DNA of 64,000 nt from JANYCO01 sp035535995 (lineage in GTDB: Bacteria > Bacteroidota > Bacteroidia > Cytophagales > Cytophagaceae): contig DATLOZ010000020.1 of assembly GCA_035535995.1 (NCBI GenBank), positions 62,001 through 126,000 of the forward strand, written 5' to 3'. Under the pieces are notes generated by a model that did not search any database, was not told where the DNA came from, and saw only the letters and a list, made by a program, of their open reading frames with translations. Below are positions 17,690-25,664 of the stretch, piece after piece. Position 1 is the stretch's first letter; the number at the start of each line of letters is the position of its first letter. A program made the position numbers and the translations under genes.

Positions 17690-18747
17690 AAACAATTTTA
17701 CTCATTGAAGATAATCTCGAAGTAAGAGAAAATACAGCAGAAATTCTTGAGCTTGCCGACTATAAAGTTCTTACGGCTGAAAATGGAAAGATCGGTATCG
17801 AACTGGCAAAGAAAAACCTGCCAGACCTGATCGTCTGCGATATCATGATGCCGGAGCTGGATGGTTACGGTGTGATCCATGTGCTGAGTAAATCTCCGGA
17901 GACCGCTTCCATTCCGTTTATTTTTCTTACTGCTAAAACAGAAAAAAATGACATCCGCAAAGGTATGAACCTCGGTGCCGACGATTATCTCACCAAACCT
18001 TTTGACGATGTGGAATTGCTCGATGCGGTAGAGATCCGCCTTCGCAAAAATGAACTCATTAAAAAAAGCTCTTCCACCACCCTGGACGGCATCAACCAGA
18101 TCGCTCATGAGGCAAGGGGGATGAAAGAACTAGAACAACTAATCGCCGATCAACGGAGAATCAGTAAATACAAAAAGAAACAGGTTTTGTATATGGAAGG
18201 GAATATGGCCAATTCGCTTTATTTCATTGCCACCGGAAAGATCAAAACCTACAAAACAAATGAAGACGGACGCGACTATATTACCGGTCTTCATAAAAAC
18301 GGCGATTTTATTGGCTATATGAATTTACTGGAAGATTCAGTGTATTCTGATTCGGCAATGGTTTTAGAAGATTGCGAAATTTGTGTCATACCCAAACAGG
18401 AATTTTTTGCCTTGCTTTTCAGTAATCGCGATATCACGGAGAAATTTATCAAAATGCTTTCCAATAATATTCTGGAAGGAGAGGAGCGCCTGCTTAAGCT
18501 TGCTTACAACTCCGTACGCAAAAGAGTAGCAGAGTCTTTATTATTTATCCGTAAAAATTATGGTAAGGAAGACAGCAAACCTTTCAGCATGCCTGTTTCC
18601 AGGGATGATATAGCTTCTATCACAGGCGCCTCTAAAGAAACAGTGATTCGTACTTTATCCGATTTTAAAGACGAAGGACTAATTGACATCAACGGAAGTA
18701 CGATCACGATTGTAAATGAAAATAAATTGGTCAATATGCGCAACTAG
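17686..18747 (+). CDS. Response regulator fused to a Crp/Fnr DNA-binding module
   Basis: I start at 17686 (MKTILLIEDNLEVREN), which overlaps the kinase stop by 4 bp; an ATG 18 bp upstream is possible. The receiver domain (residues 1-120) has the acidic pair (IEDN), phospho-acceptor Asp52 (LIVCDIMMPELDG) and the Lys of TKPFDD. A cyclic-nucleotide-like barrel follows (about 150-265: LYFIATGKIKTYKTNEDGRD, GDFIGYMNLLED), then a Crp-type helix-turn-helix (SRDDIASITGASKETVIRTL). The recognition helix keeps Glu and Arg in KETVIR, the residues that read TGA half-sites in Crp and Fnr. It functionally combines FixJ and FixK in one chain and is the likely regulator of the TGAY-N4-RTCA sites. Confidence 0.92.
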   Translation: MKTILLIEDNLEVRENTAEILELADYKVLTAENGKIGIELAKKNLPDLIVCDIMMPELDGYGVIHVLSKSPETASIPFIFLTAKTEKNDIRKGMNLGADDYLTKPFDDVELLDAVEIRLRKNELIKKSSSTTLDGINQIAHEARGMKELEQLIADQRRISKYKKKQVLYMEGNMANSLYFIATGKIKTYKTNEDGRDYITGLHKNGDFIGYMNLLEDSVYSDSAMVLEDCEICVIPKQEFFALLFSNRDITEKFIKMLSNNILEGEERLLKLAYNSVRKRVAESLLFIRKNYGKEDSKPFSMPVSRDDIASITGASKETVIRTLSDFKDEGLIDINGSTITIVNENKLVNMRN

Positions 18748-18756
18748 CCTTGAATT

Positions 18757-18797
18757 GATGCCAGATGCCGGACAATGCAGGTATAGTATCCGCCATC
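18757..18797. repeat. Dispersed gatgccgga/ggtatcc repeat
   Basis: Degenerate palindrome (gatgccagatgccgga ... tccgccatc) directly after the response-regulator gene, related to the copies at 14440, 16095 and 24531. Confidence 0.45.
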
Positions 18798-18852
18798 TTA
18801 TAGTTTGATTTTATTTTTTATCCGGTATCAAAACAATAACAAAGGCAATCCC

Positions 18853-21375
18853 ATGACAAAAAATATTTCAGCGCTTGAACTACCGGACTTACTTAAAAAA
18901 CTTGATACCTCTGCAGAACAAGGATTGAATGCCAGGCAAGTGAAGGAAAGGCAACTATTCAATAATAAGAAAAATAAAACCCCCACAAAATTTGCCAGGA
19001 ATACAAAACTTTTGTTTCGACAGTATTCCAACCCCTTGGTACTGCTGCTTGTGATCGCAGTGATCTTATCCGCCTTTTTAGGTGAAACCTCCGATACTTT
19101 TATTATTTTATTTATCCTGGTGGTGACTGGTTTGTTAGGTTTCTGGCAAGAACTGAATGCCGACAATGCAGTAGAGCAATTGCGCAACATGATCCATATT
19201 ACAAACAATGTACTTCGCGAAGGGAAAACCGTACAAGTAGCGAGTGAAAATATTGTAAGCGGAGATATTATCATATTGAACTCAGGCGATATTGTTCCGG
19301 CCGACTGTAGAATTATAGAAGCAAATGAAGTACACGTAAACGAAAGCAGCCTGACAGGTGAATCATTTGCAGTTGAAAAGCAAACCGGGAATATCGCAGA
19401 AAATGAAGCACTCAGTAAAAAATATAATTGTCTTTGGCAAGGTACTAATATTGTAAGTGGCACAGCCAAGGCAGTAGTAGTAGATACCGGCAAAGATACG
19501 ATCTTCGGCGGAATGGCACACAGCCTGACTGAGCAACCGGAAACTGCTTTCGAAAAAGGCATTCGCGGATTCGGATATTTTCTTTTGAAAATAACATTAA
19601 TTCTTTCTGTACTTATTTTTTCTCTTAACCTGTATTTTCACAAAACTATTTTAGATTCCATTCTCTTCTCCTTGGCACTGGCCATCGGAATGGCTCCAGA
19701 ACTGCTTCCTGCTATTATGACCTTTACTATGTCGGTAGGAGCGAAACGGATGATGAAGAAAAAAGTGATTGTCAAAAAACTTACTTCCATTTTTAATTTC
19801 GGTGAAGTAAATTTATTGTGCACTGACAAGACTGGTACCCTTACCGAAGGGACTGTAAGTGTCAAGGCGATCACTGCAATAGATGGAATGGAAAATGAAA
19901 AGGCAAAACTTTATGCTTCGCTGAATGCTTGCCTTCAAAATGGCCTTTCAAACCCGATTGATGAAGCGATTAAAAATCTCGGTTGTATAATAAGTAAGTA
20001 TAGAAAGGTTAAAGAAATTCCTTACGACTTTATACGAAGAAGACTAAGCGTATTGGTAAATCAAGACAATCAATCGATCCTCATTACGAAAGGAGCAGTC
20101 ACCAATATAATGGAGGTATGTACGCAGTATGAAGAAAATGATCAGCAGCACGAACTCACGGAAACACAGCGAAACAAGATCCAACAAAAGCTCTCAGACT
20201 ATAGCAAGGTAGGATTGCGTGTGATTGCCATTTGTTATAAACAGGTATACAATACCAACGTTTCAAGAGAAGACGAAAAAGAAATGATTTTTCTGGGTTT
20301 TGTTGTTTTAGAAGATCCCGTAAAGGAAGGAGTGATCGAATCTATACAAGCGCTGAAAAGATTGAATACTACAGTAAAAATAATCACGGGCGATAATAGG
20401 TATGTAGCGGCTTACGTAGGCGAAAAGATCGGTATGCAAGTTCCTAAAATAATTACAGGAGAAGACATGCGGCAGATGACTACCGAAGCGCTGATAGTAC
20501 AAGCAGCAAACACTGATATTTTCGCAGAGATCGAACCACAGCAGAAAGAGCAAATCGTACGGGCACTCCAGAGATCTAGGTATACAGTAGCTTATATGGG
20601 AGATGGAATTAATGATGTAGCCGCTATTCATGCAGCGGATGTGGGCATTTCTACTAATAATGCGGTAGACGTAGCCAAGCAGGCGGCAGATTTTGTGTTG
20701 TTGGAAAAAGATCTGTCGGTGTTGGCAGATGGTATTTATGAAGGACGCAAGTCTTTTGTAAATTCGATGAAATATATTTTTATCAATACTGGCGCTACTT
20801 TTGGCAATATGTTCAGTGTAGCTGGCGCATCGCTGATCTTGCCGTTTTTTCCTATGCTACCAAAACAAATATTGCTCACCAATTTTATTACCGACTTTCC
20901 ATATCTGTCGGTGGCCTCTGACAACGTGGACGATAAGGAGCTAACCAATCCCGGACATTGGGATTTAAAACTGATTAGAAATTTCATGATAGTTTTCGGA
21001 CTACACAGTTCGCTGTTTGATTTTATTACATTCCTTGCACTGTACCATTATCTGGATCTTTCCGGTTCTGCTTTCCAAACCGGATGGTTCCTGGAATCGG
21101 TTTTATCAGAACTTTTTATTTTATTTATTATAAGGTCGAAGTCTACCATCTTAAAAAGCAGGCCGGGTAAATGGCTATTGTGGACAAGCCTTTGTTCGTT
21201 TGTAGTTACGGTGTTGCTTCCGCTGTCGCCTTTTGCAAATGACTTGTCGCTAGGCATAGATAATTTACAACAAGTAATGATCATCTCATTTATTCTATTG
21301 GCTTATGTGATCACGGGAGAATTTTTGAAAATAGCGTTCTTCTCATTCTACAATAAAAAATCAAGTGCGAAATAA
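18853..21375 (+). CDS. mgtA: Magnesium-importing P-type ATPase (MgtA/MgtB, P3B family)
   Basis: An 840-aa Mg2+ uptake ATPase of the inner membrane. I start at 18853 (MTKNISALELPDLLKKL). The upstream in-frame ATG at 18805 lies in repeat-like spacer sequence. Features: actuator motif LTGESFAVEK; phosphorylation site CTDKTGTLTEG; ATP-binding KGAVTNIMEVC; hinge YMGDGINDVAAIHAADVGIS; and the MgtA-type TM4 ALAIGMAPELLPAIMT. C-terminal membrane segments include NFITDFPYLSVASDNVD. A 3' overlap of 11 bp with the K+-channel-like gene suggests cotranscription. I see no obvious Mg2+-sensing leader in the short spacer. Confidence 0.93.
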   Translation: MTKNISALELPDLLKKLDTSAEQGLNARQVKERQLFNNKKNKTPTKFARNTKLLFRQYSNPLVLLLVIAVILSAFLGETSDTFIILFILVVTGLLGFWQELNADNAVEQLRNMIHITNNVLREGKTVQVASENIVSGDIIILNSGDIVPADCRIIEANEVHVNESSLTGESFAVEKQTGNIAENEALSKKYNCLWQGTNIVSGTAKAVVVDTGKDTIFGGMAHSLTEQPETAFEKGIRGFGYFLLKITLILSVLIFSLNLYFHKTILDSILFSLALAIGMAPELLPAIMTFTMSVGAKRMMKKKVIVKKLTSIFNFGEVNLLCTDKTGTLTEGTVSVKAITAIDGMENEKAKLYASLNACLQNGLSNPIDEAIKNLGCIISKYRKVKEIPYDFIRRRLSVLVNQDNQSILITKGAVTNIMEVCTQYEENDQQHELTETQRNKIQQKLSDYSKVGLRVIAICYKQVYNTNVSREDEKEMIFLGFVVLEDPVKEGVIESIQALKRLNTTVKIITGDNRYVAAYVGEKIGMQVPKIITGEDMRQMTTEALIVQAANTDIFAEIEPQQKEQIVRALQRSRYTVAYMGDGINDVAAIHAADVGISTNNAVDVAKQAADFVLLEKDLSVLADGIYEGRKSFVNSMKYIFINTGATFGNMFSVAGASLILPFFPMLPKQILLTNFITDFPYLSVASDNVDDKELTNPGHWDLKLIRNFMIVFGLHSSLFDFITFLALYHYLDLSGSAFQTGWFLESVLSELFILFIIRSKSTILKSRPGKWLLWTSLCSFVVTVLLPLSPFANDLSLGIDNLQQVMIISFILLAYVITGEFLKIAFFSFYNKKSSAK

Positions 21376-21964
21376 TTCGTCGGTTTATATGGAGAAAAGC
21401 TCTTATCTTATAAAGTACCTGAAAATAGTACTCACCTATGCGATCGTGATATTGCTTGGGTTTACCGTTTTTTTTCTCGACGATCGTGAAGTGAGTAATG
21501 TTTTCCAAGGCAAAGTGACTGTAGTGATCATAAGTATAATAAAGAGTATTTATTTTATGATCTTTAATTATAAGAAAATCGTAGAGGTGAGCAAAAAGGA
21601 TCTTCCCTATTATGAGTTTTTATTATTTATTGGGATTAATGTATTCTTAATTATTTTTTCCTTTGCGATCGATTACAGTTGCCTGTATTGGATTGAGCCT
21701 ACTTCTTTTTCTAATATACCCGCAGGCTTATCGTATCCGCGGATCTTTTTTGAATTTAGTTATTTAAGTATTCTTAGTTATACCAATTTCGGCTATGCAG
21801 AAATTTTAGCGGTCTCCGGCTATGCAAAATTACTAGTGATCTTTGAAGATGTGATCGCCTATTCCATGACCATTTTTATTCTTGCAGATTTTGTAAGTTT
21901 AAAAGAATCCATCCGCAAACGAATTACACTTCAATCTAAAAAAGGTAAATCTGCCGATTTGTAA
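21365..21964 (+). CDS. Predicted ion-channel-like membrane protein with degenerate K+ filter
   Basis: A 199-aa membrane protein (an ATG at 21389, MEKSSYLIKYLK, is an equally good start). It has about five hydrophobic segments. The last two flank FFEFSYLSILSYTNFGYAEI (residues about 122-141), which resembles a two-TM potassium-channel pore loop. The usual selectivity filter TVGYGD is replaced by TNFGYAEI. The downstream segment (LLVIFEDVIAYSMTIFILADF) matches an inner helix of Ion_trans_2 proteins. The pore may conduct a different ion or be non-selective. It overlaps mgtA by 11 bp, so a role in charge balance for Mg2+ uptake is possible but speculative. Confidence 0.7.
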   Translation: MRNNSSVYMEKSSYLIKYLKIVLTYAIVILLGFTVFFLDDREVSNVFQGKVTVVIISIIKSIYFMIFNYKKIVEVSKKDLPYYEFLLFIGINVFLIIFSFAIDYSCLYWIEPTSFSNIPAGLSYPRIFFEFSYLSILSYTNFGYAEILAVSGYAKLLVIFEDVIAYSMTIFILADFVSLKESIRKRITLQSKKGKSADL

Positions 21965-21993
21965 ATCACTCTGATTTTTGATAGTGATAAAAC

Positions 21994-22005
21994 TGATCTT
22001 TGTCA
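21994..22005. promoter_or_regulatory. Crp/Fnr-type site upstream of ccoI
   Basis: TGAT-CTTT-GTCA. A weak -7-like GAATTTTA at 22029-22036 would put the site at about -40 and the transcript start only 3-4 bases before the ATG. The box is weaker than at the other sites. Confidence 0.4.
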
Positions 22006-22042
22006 TTCTTTTTCTTAGGCAGCTTTAGGAATTTTAGCGTCT

Positions 22043-24424
22043 ATGGAAAAGACTCTTACAGCACCCAAAATACTATGTTATCATTGTGGAGATGAATGCT
22101 CTTCGCATCCTCTTTTGTTCCAGGATAAAACTTTCTGTTGCGAAGGGTGCATGACAGTTTATCAATTGTTGCAGGAGAATGATCTTTGTACGTATTACGA
22201 TTTTGAAAAAAATCCCGGCATTAAGATCAAAGCAAAACAGAAAGAGCAGTTTGCTTACCTGGATGAACCTACTATTGCCAACCAGCTATTTGATTTCAAC
22301 GAAGGCGATGTAGCAAGCATTCGTCTTTTTATTCCTCGTATCCATTGTAGTTCCTGTATCTGGCTTCTCGAAAACCTCTACAAGCTTAGAGAAGGAATAT
22401 TATATTCAAGAGTAAATTTCGTAAAAAAGGAAATATACATCACCTTCCAAAAAGAGTTGATCAGCTTGCGTACCATTGTAGAGTTGCTTGATTCTTTTGG
22501 ATACACCCCGTCGATCACACTTAAAAATTATACAAGGGAGAAAAATAATACCGAAAACAAAAGTCTTTATTATAAGATCGGAATAGCCGGTTTCTGTGCC
22601 AGCAACATTATGATGCTTAGTTTCCCGGAATACCTGGGATTGGAAGAGATGAAAGATTCTTCGCTAAGGGTTTTATTCGGGTACCTGAATTTGTTCTTAT
22701 CCATTCCAGTAGTTTTCTATTGTGCCAATGAATATTTTATTTCTGCATTCAAGGGATTAAAAAATAAACTCTTAAATATTGACGTGCCTATTGCATTGGG
22801 TACGTCGGCAGTTTTTATACGAAGTATTTACGAGGTGATCTCACAAACCGGTCCCGGATATTTCGATTCTCTTACCGGTCTTGTTTTTTTTCTGCTGATA
22901 GGGAAGTGGGTTCAAAAAAGCACCTATCAGAAATTTTCCTTTGAAAGAGATTACCAATCTTATTTTCCGGCCGCTGTTATAAAAATCGAGCATGAAAAAG
23001 AATCGATCATCCCTGTAAATGATTTAAAAGAAGGCGATGAAATTTTAATAAGAAATCACGAGATCATTCCTGCCGATGCAATATTGAAATCAGGTATAGG
23101 GCATATTGATTATAGCTTTGTAAGCGGCGAAGCTCTGCCCGTTACTAAACACGAAGGCATGCTGTTGTATGCAGGAGGAAAGCAGATCGGGAATAGTATC
23201 CGTTTACAAGTAACAAAAGATTTCTCTCAAAGTTATTTTTTGCAATTGTGGAACAAAGAAATTTTCACCAAAAAATCCAATGCCTATTTATCTTCCTTTG
23301 TACTTTCTTTTAGTAAATATTTTACTATCGGTACTCTTGTGATCGCACTGGGTACTTTTTTGTATTGGTATTTCACTGATGCTAGTAAAGCGTTATTCCC
23401 TGTCACTTCTGTATTGCTGGTAGCCTGTCCTTGTTCCCTGGCGCTCTCGCTACCTTTCGCACTCAGCAATTGTCTCCGGCTGATGGGCAAAAAAGGTTTG
23501 TATTTGAAAAGTGCTGATACCGTAGAAATGCTTTCAGAAATTGATACCATTGTTTTTGACAAAACAGGCACACTTACAGAAACAGATCTGTCGGGGATAG
23601 AATATGTAGGAGATGGATTACTGGCAAAAGAGATCGTATACGTTCGGTCGGCAGCGCAACATTCGCTGCATCCACTTAGCCAGGCACTGTATAGATTTCT
23701 GGATAAAAACACGATAGAAACCCATTCCTTTGAAGAAATTCCTTCTTGTGGAATCTGCTGCACGATCGACGATGTCAAAATAAAACTCGGCTCCGCAGAT
23801 TTTGTAGGCGAACAAGAAGAAAAGATTGTACATGAAGCGAGAGTATATATTTCTATAAACGGATATTATAAAGGCTACTACAAAGTGAAGAACCAATACA
23901 GGGAAGAAATGGAATATTTTACAGCTTTGTTGGGTAAATACTACGAACTGCATGTGTTATCAGGAGACAACAATAGCGAGCAGAAAAAACTTTCAGCCTT
24001 CTTTAAAAGAATAAAATTCAATCAGACTCCTCAGGATAAATTGGAGTATATAGAAAAGCTTAAGCTCGAAGGCAAAAAAGTATTAATGCTCGGAGATGGC
24101 CTCAATGATGCAGGTGCGCTAAAAGCTGCTACAGTCGGCATTGCAGTCTCTGATAACACTTGTAATTTTTCTCCATCGTGCGATGGAATTCTTGAAGGTA
24201 AAAAAATAAAAAATCTTTTTTCATTTTTGGCATATTCAAAAGCCGGAATAAGGATCATACATTTAAGTCTTATTCTCTCACTGATCTATAACGCGATCGG
24301 ATTATACTTTGCCGTGCAAGGCCTGCTGTCACCTGTAATTGCCGCAATCCTTATGCCGATGAGTTCGGTTACGGTGGTGCTCTTTGTAGTGGTGGCCACC
24401 AGTGTAAGGGCAAGGGAATTGTAA
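22043..24424 (+). CDS. ccoI: Copper-translocating P1B ATPase for cbb3 oxidase assembly (CcoI/FixI)
   Basis: A 793-aa heavy-metal P-type ATPase. The N-terminus has a Cys-rich metal-binding region (CYHCGDECSS and FCCEGCMTVYQ) typical of CcoI in Bacteroidota, then a heavy-metal-associated domain with CSSC (HCSSCIWLLENLY, about residue 98). Further motifs: SGEALPVTKHEG; the CPC ion site in VACPCSLALSLPFA; phosphorylation site DKTGTLTETD; and GDGLNDAGALKAA. CcoI exports Cu(I) needed to load the CuB centre of cbb3 oxidase. Placement just upstream of the cco operon supports this. A Crp/Fnr-type site lies 38 bp upstream. Confidence 0.93.
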   Translation: MEKTLTAPKILCYHCGDECSSHPLLFQDKTFCCEGCMTVYQLLQENDLCTYYDFEKNPGIKIKAKQKEQFAYLDEPTIANQLFDFNEGDVASIRLFIPRIHCSSCIWLLENLYKLREGILYSRVNFVKKEIYITFQKELISLRTIVELLDSFGYTPSITLKNYTREKNNTENKSLYYKIGIAGFCASNIMMLSFPEYLGLEEMKDSSLRVLFGYLNLFLSIPVVFYCANEYFISAFKGLKNKLLNIDVPIALGTSAVFIRSIYEVISQTGPGYFDSLTGLVFFLLIGKWVQKSTYQKFSFERDYQSYFPAAVIKIEHEKESIIPVNDLKEGDEILIRNHEIIPADAILKSGIGHIDYSFVSGEALPVTKHEGMLLYAGGKQIGNSIRLQVTKDFSQSYFLQLWNKEIFTKKSNAYLSSFVLSFSKYFTIGTLVIALGTFLYWYFTDASKALFPVTSVLLVACPCSLALSLPFALSNCLRLMGKKGLYLKSADTVEMLSEIDTIVFDKTGTLTETDLSGIEYVGDGLLAKEIVYVRSAAQHSLHPLSQALYRFLDKNTIETHSFEEIPSCGICCTIDDVKIKLGSADFVGEQEEKIVHEARVYISINGYYKGYYKVKNQYREEMEYFTALLGKYYELHVLSGDNNSEQKKLSAFFKRIKFNQTPQDKLEYIEKLKLEGKKVLMLGDGLNDAGALKAATVGIAVSDNTCNFSPSCDGILEGKKIKNLFSFLAYSKAGIRIIHLSLILSLIYNAIGLYFAVQGLLSPVIAAILMPMSSVTVVLFVVVATSVRAREL

Positions 24425-24530
24425 AGTTGTCTGAACCAGGATTTGAGAATTAACTTAATTGCTTTTTGTAATATTTCTTATTTTTCCTACTGACTAGTAA
24501 GCCATATCACTTATTACTTATTTATTTTTA

Positions 24531-24565
24531 TCTGGTATCCGGTATCTGGTATCCAGCATCTATCC
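24531..24565. repeat. Dispersed ctggtatcc repeat, three tandem units
   Basis: Three short units (tctggtatcc, ggtatctgg, tatccagcatc) in the spacer between the convergent ccoI and desaturase genes. It belongs to the same family as the copies at 14440, 16095 and 18757. Confidence 0.5.
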
Positions 24566-24595
24566 TGAGAGTCCTTTAATTTTGTATATCCTGGT

Positions 24596-25342
24596 TTACA
24601 TATACTTTAAATCATTGTTCAACTTAAGCCGGATAATGTGAAGTTTATTCATCAACAAAATGATCGGATAAGCAGGATCAAACTCGTGCCATTTGATCCC
24701 GAAGTTGGCGCGGCCTCCAAATTTATGATGGTTGTTGTGATAACCTTCGCCAAACATCAAAAAGTCGAACGGCAATAAATTTTTTGCAGTGTCATTTACC
24801 TTATAATTTACATAGCCAAATTTGTGTGCAAACCAATTAATGATCGCTCCATGTATCGGGCCCATCAAATAGTGTACGGGCAGCAAAAGGAATTCCCACC
24901 AGGCTGTTGCGAAGTGAATATAAAATAAAGAATATGCTACTCCCCATCCAATCCTTATGAACCAGGTGTCGCCCAGCTTTTCCATAAATTTCCAGTAAGG
25001 TACATTACGGGTAAATTTTGCATCGATCCGTATGCGATGTTTTAAAATGTCATTGTATATATTTTTTGTTTTCCACATCATGTCGAATAAGTTATGAGAA
25101 TATTTCGGCGAATGCGGATCCTTCTCTGTATCTGCGTATGCATGGTGCATCCTGTGCATAACGCCATAGGCATACGGACTTAAAAAAGAAGAACCCTGGA
25201 AGATCCAGGTCATGATATAAAATACCCGTTCCCAGAATTTATTCATGGTAAACATTTGATGCGCCGCATAGCGGTGAAGGAAGAATGTCTGTGCAAAAAG
25301 GGATAAATACCAATGACAGAGGAAGAAAATTAGAATAGCCAT
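24596..25342 (-). CDS. Acyl-CoA (delta-9 type) fatty acid desaturase
   Basis: Membrane di-iron enzyme that introduces a double bond in acyl chains using O2. His boxes are present: HRYAAH, HRMHHAY and NWFAHKFG...HNNHH (GYHNNHHKFG). I start at 25342 (MAILIFFLCHWYLSLFAQ), giving 248 aa, the usual length for Bacteroidota homologues. Longer in-frame starts at 25438 and 25495 exist but would place the divergent regulatory site in the coding region. A -7 box TAATTTTG at 25380-25373 (minus strand) predicts a 27-base leader. The gene is divergent from ccoS and shares a Crp/Fnr-type site, so lipid desaturation may be tied to oxygen control. Confidence 0.88.
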   Translation of the reverse strand: MAILIFFLCHWYLSLFAQTFFLHRYAAHQMFTMNKFWERVFYIMTWIFQGSSFLSPYAYGVMHRMHHAYADTEKDPHSPKYSHNLFDMMWKTKNIYNDILKHRIRIDAKFTRNVPYWKFMEKLGDTWFIRIGWGVAYSLFYIHFATAWWEFLLLPVHYLMGPIHGAIINWFAHKFGYVNYKVNDTAKNLLPFDFLMFGEGYHNNHHKFGGRANFGIKWHEFDPAYPIILLMNKLHIIRLKLNNDLKYM

Positions 25343-25403
25343 AATCAGAAATAATTCAATGTTGGTGTATCGCAAAATTAAACCGGAAGTATTGTAAAAA
25401 AGA

Positions 25404-25415
25404 TGATCAATATCA
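25404..25415. promoter_or_regulatory. Shared Crp/Fnr-type site of the desaturase and cbb3 operons
   Basis: ATGAT-CAAT-ATCAT palindrome. On the plus strand a -7-like TTACTTTG (25461-25468) places it near -62 for ccoS. On the minus strand TAATTTTG (25373-25380) places it near -40 for the desaturase. The two offsets are the same as those seen at other sites in this window. Confidence 0.6.
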
Positions 25416-25484
25416 TTTTTAAAAATGCCGGGTCTCATCTTTATTAAAAATGGTTCTGAGTTACTTTGTTCCAGAAAAAAAAAT

Positions 25485-25664
25485 ATGACCATCATCTATC
25501 TTTTAATCGGCGTGAGTATCCTGGTTGCCTCCTGTTTCCTGGTTGCATTCCTATGGGCCGTCAAAAGCGGGCAGTACGAAGACGCTCAAACACCGGCGAT
25601 CAGGATCTTGCTCGACGATACCAAAAAAAGCAACACAACAACTAATAATAAAAGTCAATTATGA
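25485..25664 (+). CDS. ccoS: Cytochrome cbb3 oxidase maturation protein CcoS
   Basis: A 59-aa single-helix inner-membrane protein: MTIIYLLIGVSILVASCFLV, then WAVKSGQYEDAQTPAIRIL, the CcoS signature. The start is the ATG at 25485. CcoS is needed for cofactor insertion (heme b and copper) into CcoN. Its last bases overlap the ccoNO start by 4 bp. It is the first gene of the oxidase operon; the predicted leader is about 14 bases. Confidence 0.93.
   Translation: MTIIYLLIGVSILVASCFLVAFLWAVKSGQYEDAQTPAIRILLDDTKKSNTTTNNKSQL

Noticed and set aside
18748..18852. Mg2+ riboswitch or attenuator leader for mgtA
   Set aside because: The spacer is short and made mostly of a dispersed palindromic repeat. 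No leader peptide or M-box-like fold could be supported.
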